Positions 17,568 through 25,781 of a DNA stretch of 64,000 nucleotides are shown here, in pieces (the first letter of the stretch is position 1; each line of letters opens with the position of its first letter). The translations under genes were made by a program, and so were the position numbers. Origin of the DNA: Flavobacterium sharifuzzamanii (GTDB taxonomy: Bacteria; Bacteroidota; Bacteroidia; Flavobacteriales; Flavobacteriaceae); assembly GCF_003254585.1 (NCBI RefSeq), contig NZ_QJGZ01000032.1, positions 85,692 through 149,691 of the forward strand, given 5' to 3'. Under the pieces are notes generated by a model. The model did not search any database, had not been told where the DNA came from, and saw only the letters and a program-made list of their open reading frames with translations.

Positions 17568-18299
17568 TTAAGAATATATTCCGCCATTTATGTTGATAAT
17601 TTCTCCTGTAATATAGCTTGCTTTTTTAGAAATCAAAAAGCTTACCAAATCTGCTACTTCTTCGGCTTCACCAAAACGATTAACCGGAATTAGCTTTAAT
17701 AATTCTTTTTCATCCAGCTGACTTGTCATATCGGTTCTGATAAAACCTGGAGCGACAGCATTTACAGTAATGTTTCGTTTTGCAACTTCTTGAGCCAAAG
17801 CTTTAGTTGCTGCTACAATGGCACCTTTTGCAGCCGAATAATTGGCTTGTCCTGCTGTTCCTTTTACTCCAGAAACAGAAACCATATTTACGATTCGACC
17901 GTATTTGTTGCGTAACATTTTTTGAATAAAAAATTGCGTAACATTAAAGAAACCGTTTACACTCGTATTCATAACACCGTTCCAATCTTCAGGTGTCATC
18001 CACATAAAAAGGCCATCTTTTGTGATTCCAGCATTGTTTACAATTGCTTCAACCAATTTTTCAGGATTTGCTTCCTGCCAAGCAGTTAGAACATTTTGTA
18101 CTTCTTCAAAATTAGAAACATCAAATCCTAAGATTTCGCCTGTTGCGCCTAATTTTTGTACTTCTTGTAATGTTTCTTCAGCAGCTGTTTTATTCGAATG
18201 ATAATTAATCAGAATATGATAATCGGATTCTACGGCTAGTTTTTTACAAATCGCACTTCCAATTCCTCTCGAACCGCCTGTTACTAATACACACTTCAT
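17568..18299 (-). CDS. 3-oxoacyl-ACP reductase (FabG-like SDR)
   Basis: A 243-residue short-chain dehydrogenase with NADPH-binding TGGSRGIG (7-14), NNAG (88-91) and the catalytic Ser141/Ser143, Tyr154 and Lys158 (YSAAK). The C-terminus ends in NINGGIYS as in FabG. It should reduce 3-oxoacyl-ACP to 3-hydroxyacyl-ACP before dehydration. The position between WG-repeat genes and the ketosynthase marks the pigment operon. Housekeeping FabG is expected elsewhere in the genome. Confidence 0.92.
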   Translation of the reverse strand: MKCVLVTGGSRGIGSAICKKLAVESDYHILINYHSNKTAAEETLQEVQKLGATGEILGFDVSNFEEVQNVLTAWQEANPEKLVEAIVNNAGITKDGLFMWMTPEDWNGVMNTSVNGFFNVTQFFIQKMLRNKYGRIVNMVSVSGVKGTAGQANYSAAKGAIVAATKALAQEVAKRNITVNAVAPGFIRTDMTSQLDEKELLKLIPVNRFGEAEEVADLVSFLISKKASYITGEIININGGIYS

Positions 18300-18324
18300 T
18301 TATGTAGGGTTTATTTTTATTCGT

Positions 18325-18364
18325 CATCAATGAAACCACTTTTATAAAAGCGATTTCATTGATG
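18325..18364 (-). promoter_or_regulatory. 40-nt near-perfect RNA hairpin in the leader of the FabG-like gene
   Basis: The 20-base halves at 18325-18344 and 18345-18364 are inverted complements except at two positions. In minus-strand RNA both become G-U pairs. The transcript would therefore fold into an almost uninterrupted stem. It lies between the stop of the WG-repeat gene and the FabG-like start, with no T-tract, so it may be a processing, stability or attenuation site or a weak terminator. Confidence 0.6.
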
Positions 18365-18393
18365 CAAATTTCTAATTTATTTGGAGATAAATA

Positions 18394-19620
18394 TTATTTC
18401 TTTTTTTTCGGTGCTGATTTTGCAGCTGGTTTTGTTGCTGGCTTAGTTTCTTGTTTTGGTTTTTCGGCAGAAACAGGAGCTGCAGCTGGCTGAGGTTTTT
18501 CAGCGCTTTTAGAAAACAGTTCTGCATTTTCAAACCATTGGTTGGCTAAAACTGTTCCGTCAGGTTTAAGAAATCCCCATTTTCCTTCGTTTTTTACTCT
18601 GGCAACACCGTCAATAAATCCTTTGTCTTGTTGCGTAAACATCGCAATAATAGCATTTGTTGTGATGCCATATTGAGTTGGGATTACTAATTTTCCAGAT
18701 TCGTTGATGAATCCCCAATTGCTTTCTTTTACAGGAGCCAGACCGTTTGTACTGAAAACTTCGGCATCATTGTAAGTTGGTTCGATCACAAATTTTCCTT
18801 CAGGATTAATGAATCCCCATTTTTTTCCAACTAAAACTGGAGCTAGGTTTTTTGAGAAAGCTTTTCCTTTATCATAAATCGGAAGAATTGCCCAATTTCC
18901 TTTTAAATCGATGTATCCAATTTTTCCGTTCTTTTTGGCAAATGTCAAATCTTGAGTTTCAAAATCCCAGATTTTTTCAGCTCCGTCAACAGGAATAAAT
19001 TTTCCGCCACTTACCAATCCGAAAGTTTTGTCTTTTCTTGCCCAAGTTGTTCCTTTAAAATAATTTCCAACTTCGGCATACACTGGCTCGACCAACTCTT
19101 TTCCGTTAGTATCAATAATTCCCCAGTTTTTATTTAATTCAACTCTAGCGTAACCATTTTCAAAAGGTTTGATCTGATCGTATTTTGGTTCTAAAACAAC
19201 ACCCATTTTGTTGTTAATCAAACCAACCTTATTGTTTTGTCTGATGAAAGCAACGCCGTCATTAAAATCAAATAATTTTTCTGAAGCTGGAGCTTTTTGA
19301 ATTTCTCCTTTCGTATTAATATAAACCCAGTCTTTGTCTTTTTGTACAATTGCGATTCCGCTATTAAAATCTTTAGCATCTTTAAAATCGGCTGGAATTA
19401 CCCAAGTTCCTTTGGTATCGATAAATCCCCATTTTCCGCCATTTTCTACAGCAGCTAAGCCTTCAGAGAAACTTTTAGCAGATTTGTATTGAGGTTCGAT
19501 TTTAAAAGATCCGTCTTTAGACAGATATCCAATTTTGGAGTTCTTTTTAACTAATGCCAATTCTTGACTATTAACAAATTGAATTAATACTAGCGATAAA
19601 AAAATAAGTGACTTTTTCAT
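18394..19620 (-). CDS. exported WG-repeat protein
   Basis: I use the Met at 19620 because it gives a clean signal peptide (MKKSLIFLSLVLIQFVNS) ending before QELALV. The rest is a run of WG repeats of about 40-45 residues, with motifs such as GKWGFIDTKGTW and VIP. The C-terminal tail after residue 370 is rich in Pro, Ala and Lys and ends in KKKK. WG repeats form a beta-propeller-like surface and are common in secreted Bacteroidetes proteins of unknown function. A shorter paralogue lies immediately upstream. No role in pigment synthesis is known to me. Confidence 0.85.
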   Translation of the reverse strand: MKKSLIFLSLVLIQFVNSQELALVKKNSKIGYLSKDGSFKIEPQYKSAKSFSEGLAAVENGGKWGFIDTKGTWVIPADFKDAKDFNSGIAIVQKDKDWVYINTKGEIQKAPASEKLFDFNDGVAFIRQNNKVGLINNKMGVVLEPKYDQIKPFENGYARVELNKNWGIIDTNGKELVEPVYAEVGNYFKGTTWARKDKTFGLVSGGKFIPVDGAEKIWDFETQDLTFAKKNGKIGYIDLKGNWAILPIYDKGKAFSKNLAPVLVGKKWGFINPEGKFVIEPTYNDAEVFSTNGLAPVKESNWGFINESGKLVIPTQYGITTNAIIAMFTQQDKGFIDGVARVKNEGKWGFLKPDGTVLANQWFENAELFSKSAEKPQPAAAPVSAEKPKQETKPATKPAAKSAPKKKK

Positions 19621-19662
19621 GATTTTATGATTCAATATTAATATTATGAAAATTCATTTTTG

Positions 19663-20772
19663 TTATTTTTGAAAGAGTTCAGCATTCTGAAACCATTCAA
19701 TCAAAATTTCTCCATTTGGCTTAAGAAAACCCCATTTTCCTTTATGTTTAACCCTTGCTAATCCGTTGACAAACCCTTTTTCATCACGTGTATAATTTCC
19801 AAATACTGCTGAAATTTCGTAATCTGTTGGAATTACTAAATTTCCGGTTTTATCTATAAATCCCCAACCGTTTAAATTTTTTACAGCGGCAAGACCATTT
19901 TCACTAAAAGGCTCTGCGTCGGTATATGTTGGCTGTACAATACACTCTCCTGTTAAATTAGTATAGCCCCATTTTCCTCTCAAGCAAACAGGCGCTAAAT
20001 TTTGAGAAAAACCTTTAGCTTTGTCAAATAATGGTTTAAGAACCCATTGACCTTTAAAATCAACAAATCCAAATTTTCCATCTTTTTTGGCCGCAATTAA
20101 GTCTTGCGTGCCAAAAGGACCAAATTCAGTAACACCGGGTAGTTCAATAAAAACCCCATTGTGTACTAATCCATATGCTTTTCCTTTTTTTGCCCATGTT
20201 GTATTATTGAAACCATCGCCAATTTCGTCGTAAACAACTTCGGCAATTTCTTTCCCTGTTGTATCAATAATTCCCCATTTGTCATTTAACGCTACTCTTG
20301 CATAACCTTTATAAAAAGCTCTGATAACATCATATTTTGGAGCAAGAACAATTTCAAATTTGTTATTGATTAATCCAACTTTATCGTTTTGTCTAAAAAA
20401 AGCTACTCCATCATGAAAATCAAATAATTTATCTGATTTTGGATTACCGTTTACTATCTCGCCGCTTTTATTGATGTAATGCCAAACAGCGTCTTTTTCT
20501 ATGGCACATATTCCGCTGCTAAAATCTTTTGCGCTGTCAAAAGTTGCTGGAATTACAAACGCTCCTGTGTTATCTATAAATCCCCATTTTCCATTCTCTT
20601 TGACAGCAGCCAAACCATCAGAAAATTCTCTTGCAACGCTATACTTTGGCTCAACAGCAAAAGTTCCGTCGTTTCGGATAAGCCCAAATTTACCGTCCTT
20701 TTTCACTAAAGCAAGCTCTTGAGCGTTAATTGATTGGGCGAAAATTAAGAATAAAAAAAATATTTTTTTCAT
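19663..20772 (-). CDS. exported WG-repeat protein (paralogue)
   Basis: A 369-residue protein with signal peptide (MKKIFFLFLIFAQSINA, then QELALVKKDG). WG repeats such as GKWGFIDNTGAFVIP and GKWGFLKPNGE run through the whole mature part. It aligns along its length with the next gene downstream but lacks its Pro/Lys tail, so the pair looks like a tandem duplication. The two lie between the tyrosine ammonia-lyase and FabG-like genes in the same orientation, probably in the same transcript. Confidence 0.85.
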   Translation of the reverse strand: MKKIFFLFLIFAQSINAQELALVKKDGKFGLIRNDGTFAVEPKYSVAREFSDGLAAVKENGKWGFIDNTGAFVIPATFDSAKDFSSGICAIEKDAVWHYINKSGEIVNGNPKSDKLFDFHDGVAFFRQNDKVGLINNKFEIVLAPKYDVIRAFYKGYARVALNDKWGIIDTTGKEIAEVVYDEIGDGFNNTTWAKKGKAYGLVHNGVFIELPGVTEFGPFGTQDLIAAKKDGKFGFVDFKGQWVLKPLFDKAKGFSQNLAPVCLRGKWGYTNLTGECIVQPTYTDAEPFSENGLAAVKNLNGWGFIDKTGNLVIPTDYEISAVFGNYTRDEKGFVNGLARVKHKGKWGFLKPNGEILIEWFQNAELFQK

Positions 20773-20802
20773 GTTGGATTGTCGTATGATTAAAGTCTCA
20801 AA

Positions 20803-22326
20803 TTAACTGTTGATCAAATAATCTTTTACTTTTTGAACAAAAGGATACATTACTTGGTCTTCCTTAAATTCTGGAATTATATTTCTGATATCGTCGTACC
20901 ATTTTTTAGTCGTAGACGAAATCTGATCTTTTTGTTTCAAATAATCAATTGCCTGAACAATTGTGATTAATTCGATCGCCAAAACTTCAAATGAGTTTTC
21001 GATAACTTTTGATGTAATCACTGCCGCATTGGTTCCCATACTTACAATATCTTGATTATCGTTGTTGTTTGGAATACTATGCACATACATTGGGTTAGAT
21101 AGCATTTGGTTTTCGGCAGTTGTTGATGTCGCAACGAATTGAACGCCTTGCATTCCGAAATTAAAACCTAATGTTCCTAAATTTACGAATGGAGGAAGAA
21201 TTTCGTTGATTTTAGAATTCAATAAATAATTCAATTGACGTTCTGCCAGCATCGTTAATTTCGTAATAACGATTTTCAATTTATCCATTTCAAGCGAAAT
21301 ATAATCTCCGTGGAAATTTCCGCCGTGGTAAACGTGTTTGTTTTTTACGTCTATAATTGGGTTATCGTTTGCCGAGTTAAATTCGTCTTCTAGAATAGAA
21401 GATACATTATTAATAGTTTCTAAAACAGGTCCTAAAATTTGAGGAACACAACGTAATGAATAATATTCCTGAACTTTTTCTTTGAAGATTTCTTCGGTGT
21501 TTTCACCAGAATATAAATGATCTTCTCTTTTACGGATTAAAGTACTGTCAGAAAGATTTTGTCTCATTCTTTCCGCAACTTCCTGTTGTCCTTTATGACG
21601 TTTGGTTTGGTTTAATTCTTCGGAGAAATGATCATCATAAGCTTGAACTAATTCGTTAATTGCACAAGAAGCTTTTAACGACCAGTCTAATAATTTTTTT
21701 GCATAATGAACATTTACAACTCCAATTCCTGTCATTACAGAAGTTCCGTTGATTAACGCCAAACCTTCTCTAATTTCTACCTGAATTGGTTTTAAACCTT
21801 CGATTTCGAAAACTTCTGCAGTTGCGCGTCTTTCTCCTTTATAAAAAACTTCACCTTCGCCAATCAAGACTAAAGCTAAATGTGATAATTGTACTAAATC
21901 TCCGCTGGCACCAACACCACCGTGTTCAAAAATTAAAGGCGTAATATCTCGATTGATTAATTCAGCCATTAAATGAATAACAGAAGAATGAACTCCCGAA
22001 TTTCCTAAAGAAAGTGTATTTAATCGAGCTAAAATTGCTGCTTTTGCGCACTCAGCATTTAAAGGTTTTCCTGTTCCAGAAGAGTGGCTTCTGATTAAAT
22101 TGTACTGTAATTGAATTTGATCTGACTCCTTAATTCTATATTGAGCCATCGGGCCAAATCCTGTATTTACTCCGTAGATTACTTTGTTTCCTGAGAATTC
22201 TTTTAAGAAATTAAAACTTTCGTTTACTCGATTTAAAACCACATCGCTTATCGCAACTTTGCTTTTTCCAAAGATAATGGCTTCAAATTCTGCTAAACTT
22301 AAATATTCATTTATTGTATTCATCAA
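20803..22326 (-). CDS. tyrosine ammonia-lyase (HAL/PAL/TAL family)
   Basis: A 507-residue aromatic amino acid lyase. The Ala140-Ser141-Gly142 triad in GGVGASGDLVQLSHLA cyclises to the MIO cofactor, and YGVNTGFGP (from Tyr51) is the second active-site motif. The sequence closely matches, from memory, the F. johnsoniae tyrosine ammonia-lyase, including SHSSGTGKPL. It should convert L-tyrosine to 4-coumarate, the aryl starter of flexirubin. A histidase role is less likely because no hut genes are nearby. The second Met (22323) is probably the true start. Confidence 0.93.
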   Translation of the reverse strand: MMNTINEYLSLAEFEAIIFGKSKVAISDVVLNRVNESFNFLKEFSGNKVIYGVNTGFGPMAQYRIKESDQIQLQYNLIRSHSSGTGKPLNAECAKAAILARLNTLSLGNSGVHSSVIHLMAELINRDITPLIFEHGGVGASGDLVQLSHLALVLIGEGEVFYKGERRATAEVFEIEGLKPIQVEIREGLALINGTSVMTGIGVVNVHYAKKLLDWSLKASCAINELVQAYDDHFSEELNQTKRHKGQQEVAERMRQNLSDSTLIRKREDHLYSGENTEEIFKEKVQEYYSLRCVPQILGPVLETINNVSSILEDEFNSANDNPIIDVKNKHVYHGGNFHGDYISLEMDKLKIVITKLTMLAERQLNYLLNSKINEILPPFVNLGTLGFNFGMQGVQFVATSTTAENQMLSNPMYVHSIPNNNDNQDIVSMGTNAAVITSKVIENSFEVLAIELITIVQAIDYLKQKDQISSTTKKWYDDIRNIIPEFKEDQVMYPFVQKVKDYLINS

Positions 22327-22359
22327 ATCGATTTTGGTTGTGCTAATTTAATTTTATTT

Positions 22360-22385
22360 ATCAAAATAAATGTAGTTATTTTGAT
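22360..22385. promoter_or_regulatory. candidate operator, 10-bp inverted repeat, in the divergent TAL/flavoprotein promoter
   Basis: ATCAAAATAA (22360-22369) and TTATTTTGAT (22376-22385) form a perfect dyad with a 6-base spacer, in a 98-bp region between divergent genes. A minus-strand TACATTTG (22398-22391), a good -7 match for the lyase, sits next to it. A regulator is not identified. Confidence 0.45.
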
Positions 22386-22424
22386 GATGGCAAATGTAGG
22401 TTAATTAATGATAATAATTCTAAT

Positions 22425-23675
22425 ATGACAAAGGAGTTTGTTGATGTTTTAGTGATTGGTGCAGGACCGTCTGGATGTGTTTCGGCATCGTATCTTTTTA
22501 AAAACAACGTAAAGGTTAAAGTTGTAGAAAAAACAAAGTTTCCGAGACTTGTAGTAGGCGAGAGTCTTATCCCGCGTGTAATGGACCATTTTGCTGAGGC
22601 AGAATTGTTTGACGCGCTAGATGCTATGAACTTCGAAAAAAAATTAGGAGCTCGTTTTATCAGAGGGGAAGAAATCTGCAATTTTGATTTTAGTGTAAAA
22701 TTTGGCGAAGGATGGGATTGGACTTGGCAAGTTCCAAGAGCTGATTTTGACAATACAATGGCTCAAGAAATTATAAGAAAAGGAATTGACTTAGAATTTG
22801 AAACTGAAGTTTTGGAAGTTTCTTTTGAAGGTAAAAATTCGAAAACTATTGTAAAAGATAAAGACGGAAACCTAAAAGAAATTCACGCTAAATTTATAAT
22901 TGACTCGAGCGGATATGGACGTGTTTTGCCGAGACTTTTAGATCTGGATACTCCGTCAAAACTAGATCCGCATTCTTCTATTTTTACCCATGTTAAAGAT
23001 ATTAATAGAGAAGAAGGTGTAGAAGGAACTCAAATTTCTTTTGATATTCTGGAAACCGAAGTTTGGCTTTGGGTAATTCCGTTTTCAAATGGAAATACAA
23101 GTTTAGGTGTTGTTGGTCCAACAGATTTTATTAATTCTCTTTCTGAAAACAAAGACAATGCGGAGGCTTTACGAAATGCGATTCAGAAATCGGATTATTA
23201 TATTAAAAGATTTGCTGGAACAGAGTTTTTGTTTGAGCCTGTTAAATTAGAAAATTACTCAAGAGCCGTGAAAAGAATGTACGGCGATGGTTTTGCCTTA
23301 ACAGGAAACAGTTCTGAATTCTTAGATCCAGTTTTCTCATCAGGTGTAGCTTTTGCAACCGAATCTGGAATGTTGGCTGCAAAATTATACTTAAAAGAAT
23401 CGCAAGGAATTCCTGTAGATTGGGAAGTGGAATTTACGCAATACATGAAACGCGGAATTGCCGTTTTCACGACTTATGTTCAAGAATGGTACACAGGAAA
23501 TCTTCAGACTTTATTTTTCCACCAGCCTGAGAATCCTGAAGTAAAAGAAAAAATATGTGCCGTTTTAGCAGGTTATGTTTGGAATGAAGAAAACTCGTTT
23601 GTCAAAAAACATGATCACGTAATTGCTAATATGGCGTATTTATTAAATATGCAAAAAGAAAAAAGCCCTGAGTAA
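22425..23675 (+). CDS. FAD-dependent oxidoreductase, halogenase-like
   Basis: A 416-residue flavoprotein monooxygenase-type protein. FAD is bound by GAGPSG (12-17). The halogenase-family blocks are present: FPRLVVGESLIP (39-50) and WLWVIP (214-219), an exact WxWxIP. GFALTGNSSEFLDPVFSSG (about 288-306) is the second FAD motif. Many flexirubins carry chlorine or methyl on the ring, so a ring halogenase or hydroxylase is likely; sequence alone does not settle which. It is transcribed divergently from the lyase and ends in a shared terminator. Confidence 0.83.
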   Translation: MTKEFVDVLVIGAGPSGCVSASYLFKNNVKVKVVEKTKFPRLVVGESLIPRVMDHFAEAELFDALDAMNFEKKLGARFIRGEEICNFDFSVKFGEGWDWTWQVPRADFDNTMAQEIIRKGIDLEFETEVLEVSFEGKNSKTIVKDKDGNLKEIHAKFIIDSSGYGRVLPRLLDLDTPSKLDPHSSIFTHVKDINREEGVEGTQISFDILETEVWLWVIPFSNGNTSLGVVGPTDFINSLSENKDNAEALRNAIQKSDYYIKRFAGTEFLFEPVKLENYSRAVKRMYGDGFALTGNSSEFLDPVFSSGVAFATESGMLAAKLYLKESQGIPVDWEVEFTQYMKRGIAVFTTYVQEWYTGNLQTLFFHQPENPEVKEKICAVLAGYVWNEENSFVKKHDHVIANMAYLLNMQKEKSPE

Positions 23676-23690
23676 TCAGGGCTTTTTTTT
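23664..23690. terminator. bidirectional terminator overlapping two stop codons
   Basis: AGCCCTGA (23664-23671) pairs with TCAGGGCT (23676-23683) across a 4-base loop, with A- and T-runs on the two sides. Both convergent genes stop inside it: TAA of the flavoprotein in the loop (23673-23675) and TGA of the lipoprotein at 23678-23676. Confidence 0.85.
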
Positions 23691-24869
23691 GTTTAAAATG
23701 TATAAACTAGAAAGTTGATCCTTGTCATTAAAGTAAAGTCCAATATCTAAAAGATCATTCTTAATCTTGATGTTATTTGAGTATGTATAATCATTATAAT
23801 TTTCAATTTCGTCTTTATTAAATTTTTTCAGGACTTGAGCTCGAGAGCAAAGAGGCAGTAATCCATTTTCAAATGAGATTTCAACTCGTTCAAAATCGCT
23901 TATAGAATATGCGTTTAAAATATTAAAATTTGGATTGTCATTATTTTTTTGGGTACTATTAAAAAAGAAATAGCAATAATTATATTCATTATTATAGGTA
24001 AGTTCTTTAATGTCTCCACTACTTCCTTCAATAACAGTTGCCCTTTCAAAATTTTTATTAATTGTTGATTTTTTGAAATCATTCTCATTTGATCGACCAA
24101 TTGTTAGACCATTGATATTCCAATTTTTGTCAATTTTAATTTTTGGTTTATTTTTAATGTCTTCTGGTTTTGTAGTATTTACAAGTAAATCTTTAAAATA
24201 GCTTTCTTTGTCACAACCGCCAAAATCTATTAAACCATTAAAAACATCCCAATAACATGTTTTTGACAAATTAGTATTATTCAGAATTATTAATCTATTA
24301 TAGTCTGGCGCATAGAAGATATATTTGTTCAACTTTTTTAGATTCCAATATAATCCGTTGTCTGTATTAGGGTTTTTTGTGCCTTTTCCATATTTAAGTT
24401 CAATCTTTTTTAGAATATCATTTTTCTGTTCTGTTGTATCCATTTCTATTCGGATACCATAGATATGATCTTCAGCTTTAAATTTTTTCAATGTTTTTTT
24501 TAGATCAGTTCCGTTTCTTAAAGATTTTAAATCAATGTGACCTCCTCCAGATTTGGTAATACTGTCCGTTTTTAACAATTCAGAGTTGATCTGAAAAACG
24601 ATTTTTTGATTTTTTAACTCGATACCATCAAAATTATATTTTGTCGAATTATCTACTTCTATCAACAAACAAAACGGATACTCAACAGTTTCTACTCCAA
24701 TATATAATGAGTCATTGTAAGAGATTACCTTTTCTATTTTTTCATTCAGTTGAAGTTTAGATAAATCCACTTTAACTACTTTGACTTCTTTTTTGCATGA
24801 AACAAAAAAGGCTAATAAACAAAAGGATATAAATTTTATCAAGTGAGATGTTATGTGTTTTTGTTTCAT
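23676..24869 (-). CDS. hypothetical lipoprotein (397 aa)
   Basis: The signal peptide runs to a lipobox (LLAFFVSC) near residue 25, followed by KKEV. No family recognised. One stretch, ILKKIELKYGKGTKNPNTD...YWNLKKLNKYIF, resembles the LxKKxGKP...W motif shared by the smaller lipoproteins at 24961, 28756 and 29411. It is therefore probably a distant relative at the end of the lipoprotein array. Its last codons form one arm of the terminator shared with the flavoprotein gene. Confidence 0.7.
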   Translation of the reverse strand: MKQKHITSHLIKFISFCLLAFFVSCKKEVKVVKVDLSKLQLNEKIEKVISYNDSLYIGVETVEYPFCLLIEVDNSTKYNFDGIELKNQKIVFQINSELLKTDSITKSGGGHIDLKSLRNGTDLKKTLKKFKAEDHIYGIRIEMDTTEQKNDILKKIELKYGKGTKNPNTDNGLYWNLKKLNKYIFYAPDYNRLIILNNTNLSKTCYWDVFNGLIDFGGCDKESYFKDLLVNTTKPEDIKNKPKIKIDKNWNINGLTIGRSNENDFKKSTINKNFERATVIEGSSGDIKELTYNNEYNYCYFFFNSTQKNNDNPNFNILNAYSISDFERVEISFENGLLPLCSRAQVLKKFNKDEIENYNDYTYSNNIKIKNDLLDIGLYFNDKDQLSSLYILNKKKP

Positions 24870-24960
24870 TTCTAGTTTTTCTGTTTAGGGTGTTTTTTCA
24901 TTATCAATGCTTCTGGAGCATGAAATGGTCAAAATGGAAATCATTATAATTATAGTTTTT

Positions 24961-25668
24961 TCATTTTAGATATTTACTTAAGTACGGATCTTTTTCTGGA
25001 TTATGAAAACCATTAATAATTCTGTCTTTAAAAGCTTTTTTTGAAATGATTTTAATATCATTCCCAACCAAATTATTTAAAGGTTCTAAAGTCAATTGAT
25101 ATATAACATCGTTCTTATTCCAAATAATACGTTGAGAGTACTTAATAATATTATTTCCTATATTATTTTGTTGCTTTTTTGTAAATTGAGGAAGGGTTTT
25201 AAATAATATTTTAGAAGCTCCTAATTCAAGAGTTTCTTCAAGCCTTTCATTATAAATCACTTCAGTAGGTTGTCCTAATGTTTTTATTAAGGAGTTAATT
25301 AGTTCTGGAGTTTCTTTTGAAATTATATTAGCCGAAATGTATCCTATTTTATTATTGTAATTAACTATTTTTGCGCCTAATATAGGATCAATATTTAATC
25401 CTTTAAAATTAATTTGAGAGGTGCTTTCATCCATAAAAATATAATTTAAGACCCGTTCTCCGTTATCTTTTAGATCCAATGAGACCCCGTCTTTGTCTTC
25501 TTTAATTTCATAATGCCCTTTTTGATTTTCTTTCCGATAGATTTTTAATTTCTCTAAAGGATAGCTATTTGCAGGCTTATCGAAATCTATTGTAGATAAA
25601 TCTAAAATTTGTCCTTTACAACTCATAATTATTAGTGATAGTAAAAGATAGATAGTGATTTTTTTCAT
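24961..25668 (-). CDS. hypothetical lipoprotein, family B
   Basis: A 235-residue protein with lipoprotein signal (MKKITIYLLLSLIIMSC, Cys at about 17). The mature part contains LINSLIKTLGQPTEVIYNE and later WNKNDVIYQL, matching in order the LxxxLKKKFGKPEE and W motifs of the proteins at 28756 and 29411. It probably shares their fold. It sits downstream of the OmpA-domain protein in the same orientation, a common place for immunity genes, but a role is not shown. Confidence 0.68.
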   Translation of the reverse strand: MKKITIYLLLSLIIMSCKGQILDLSTIDFDKPANSYPLEKLKIYRKENQKGHYEIKEDKDGVSLDLKDNGERVLNYIFMDESTSQINFKGLNIDPILGAKIVNYNNKIGYISANIISKETPELINSLIKTLGQPTEVIYNERLEETLELGASKILFKTLPQFTKKQQNNIGNNIIKYSQRIIWNKNDVIYQLTLEPLNNLVGNDIKIISKKAFKDRIINGFHNPEKDPYLSKYLK

Positions 25669-25781
25669 TTTATATGTTTAAGTAATTTTTGCCAAATCTT
25701 TTTTTGGCGCGTTGCAACTTTGTAGTAAGATGCATACAAGTATAGGTAAAAAGGAATTTTTCATTAATTTAGGATGTAATT

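Noticed and set aside
20803..22326. histidine ammonia-lyase (hutH)
   Set aside because: No hutU, hutI or hutG nearby; the gene lies in a pigment cluster and closely matches, from memory, the known F. johnsoniae tyrosine ammonia-lyase.
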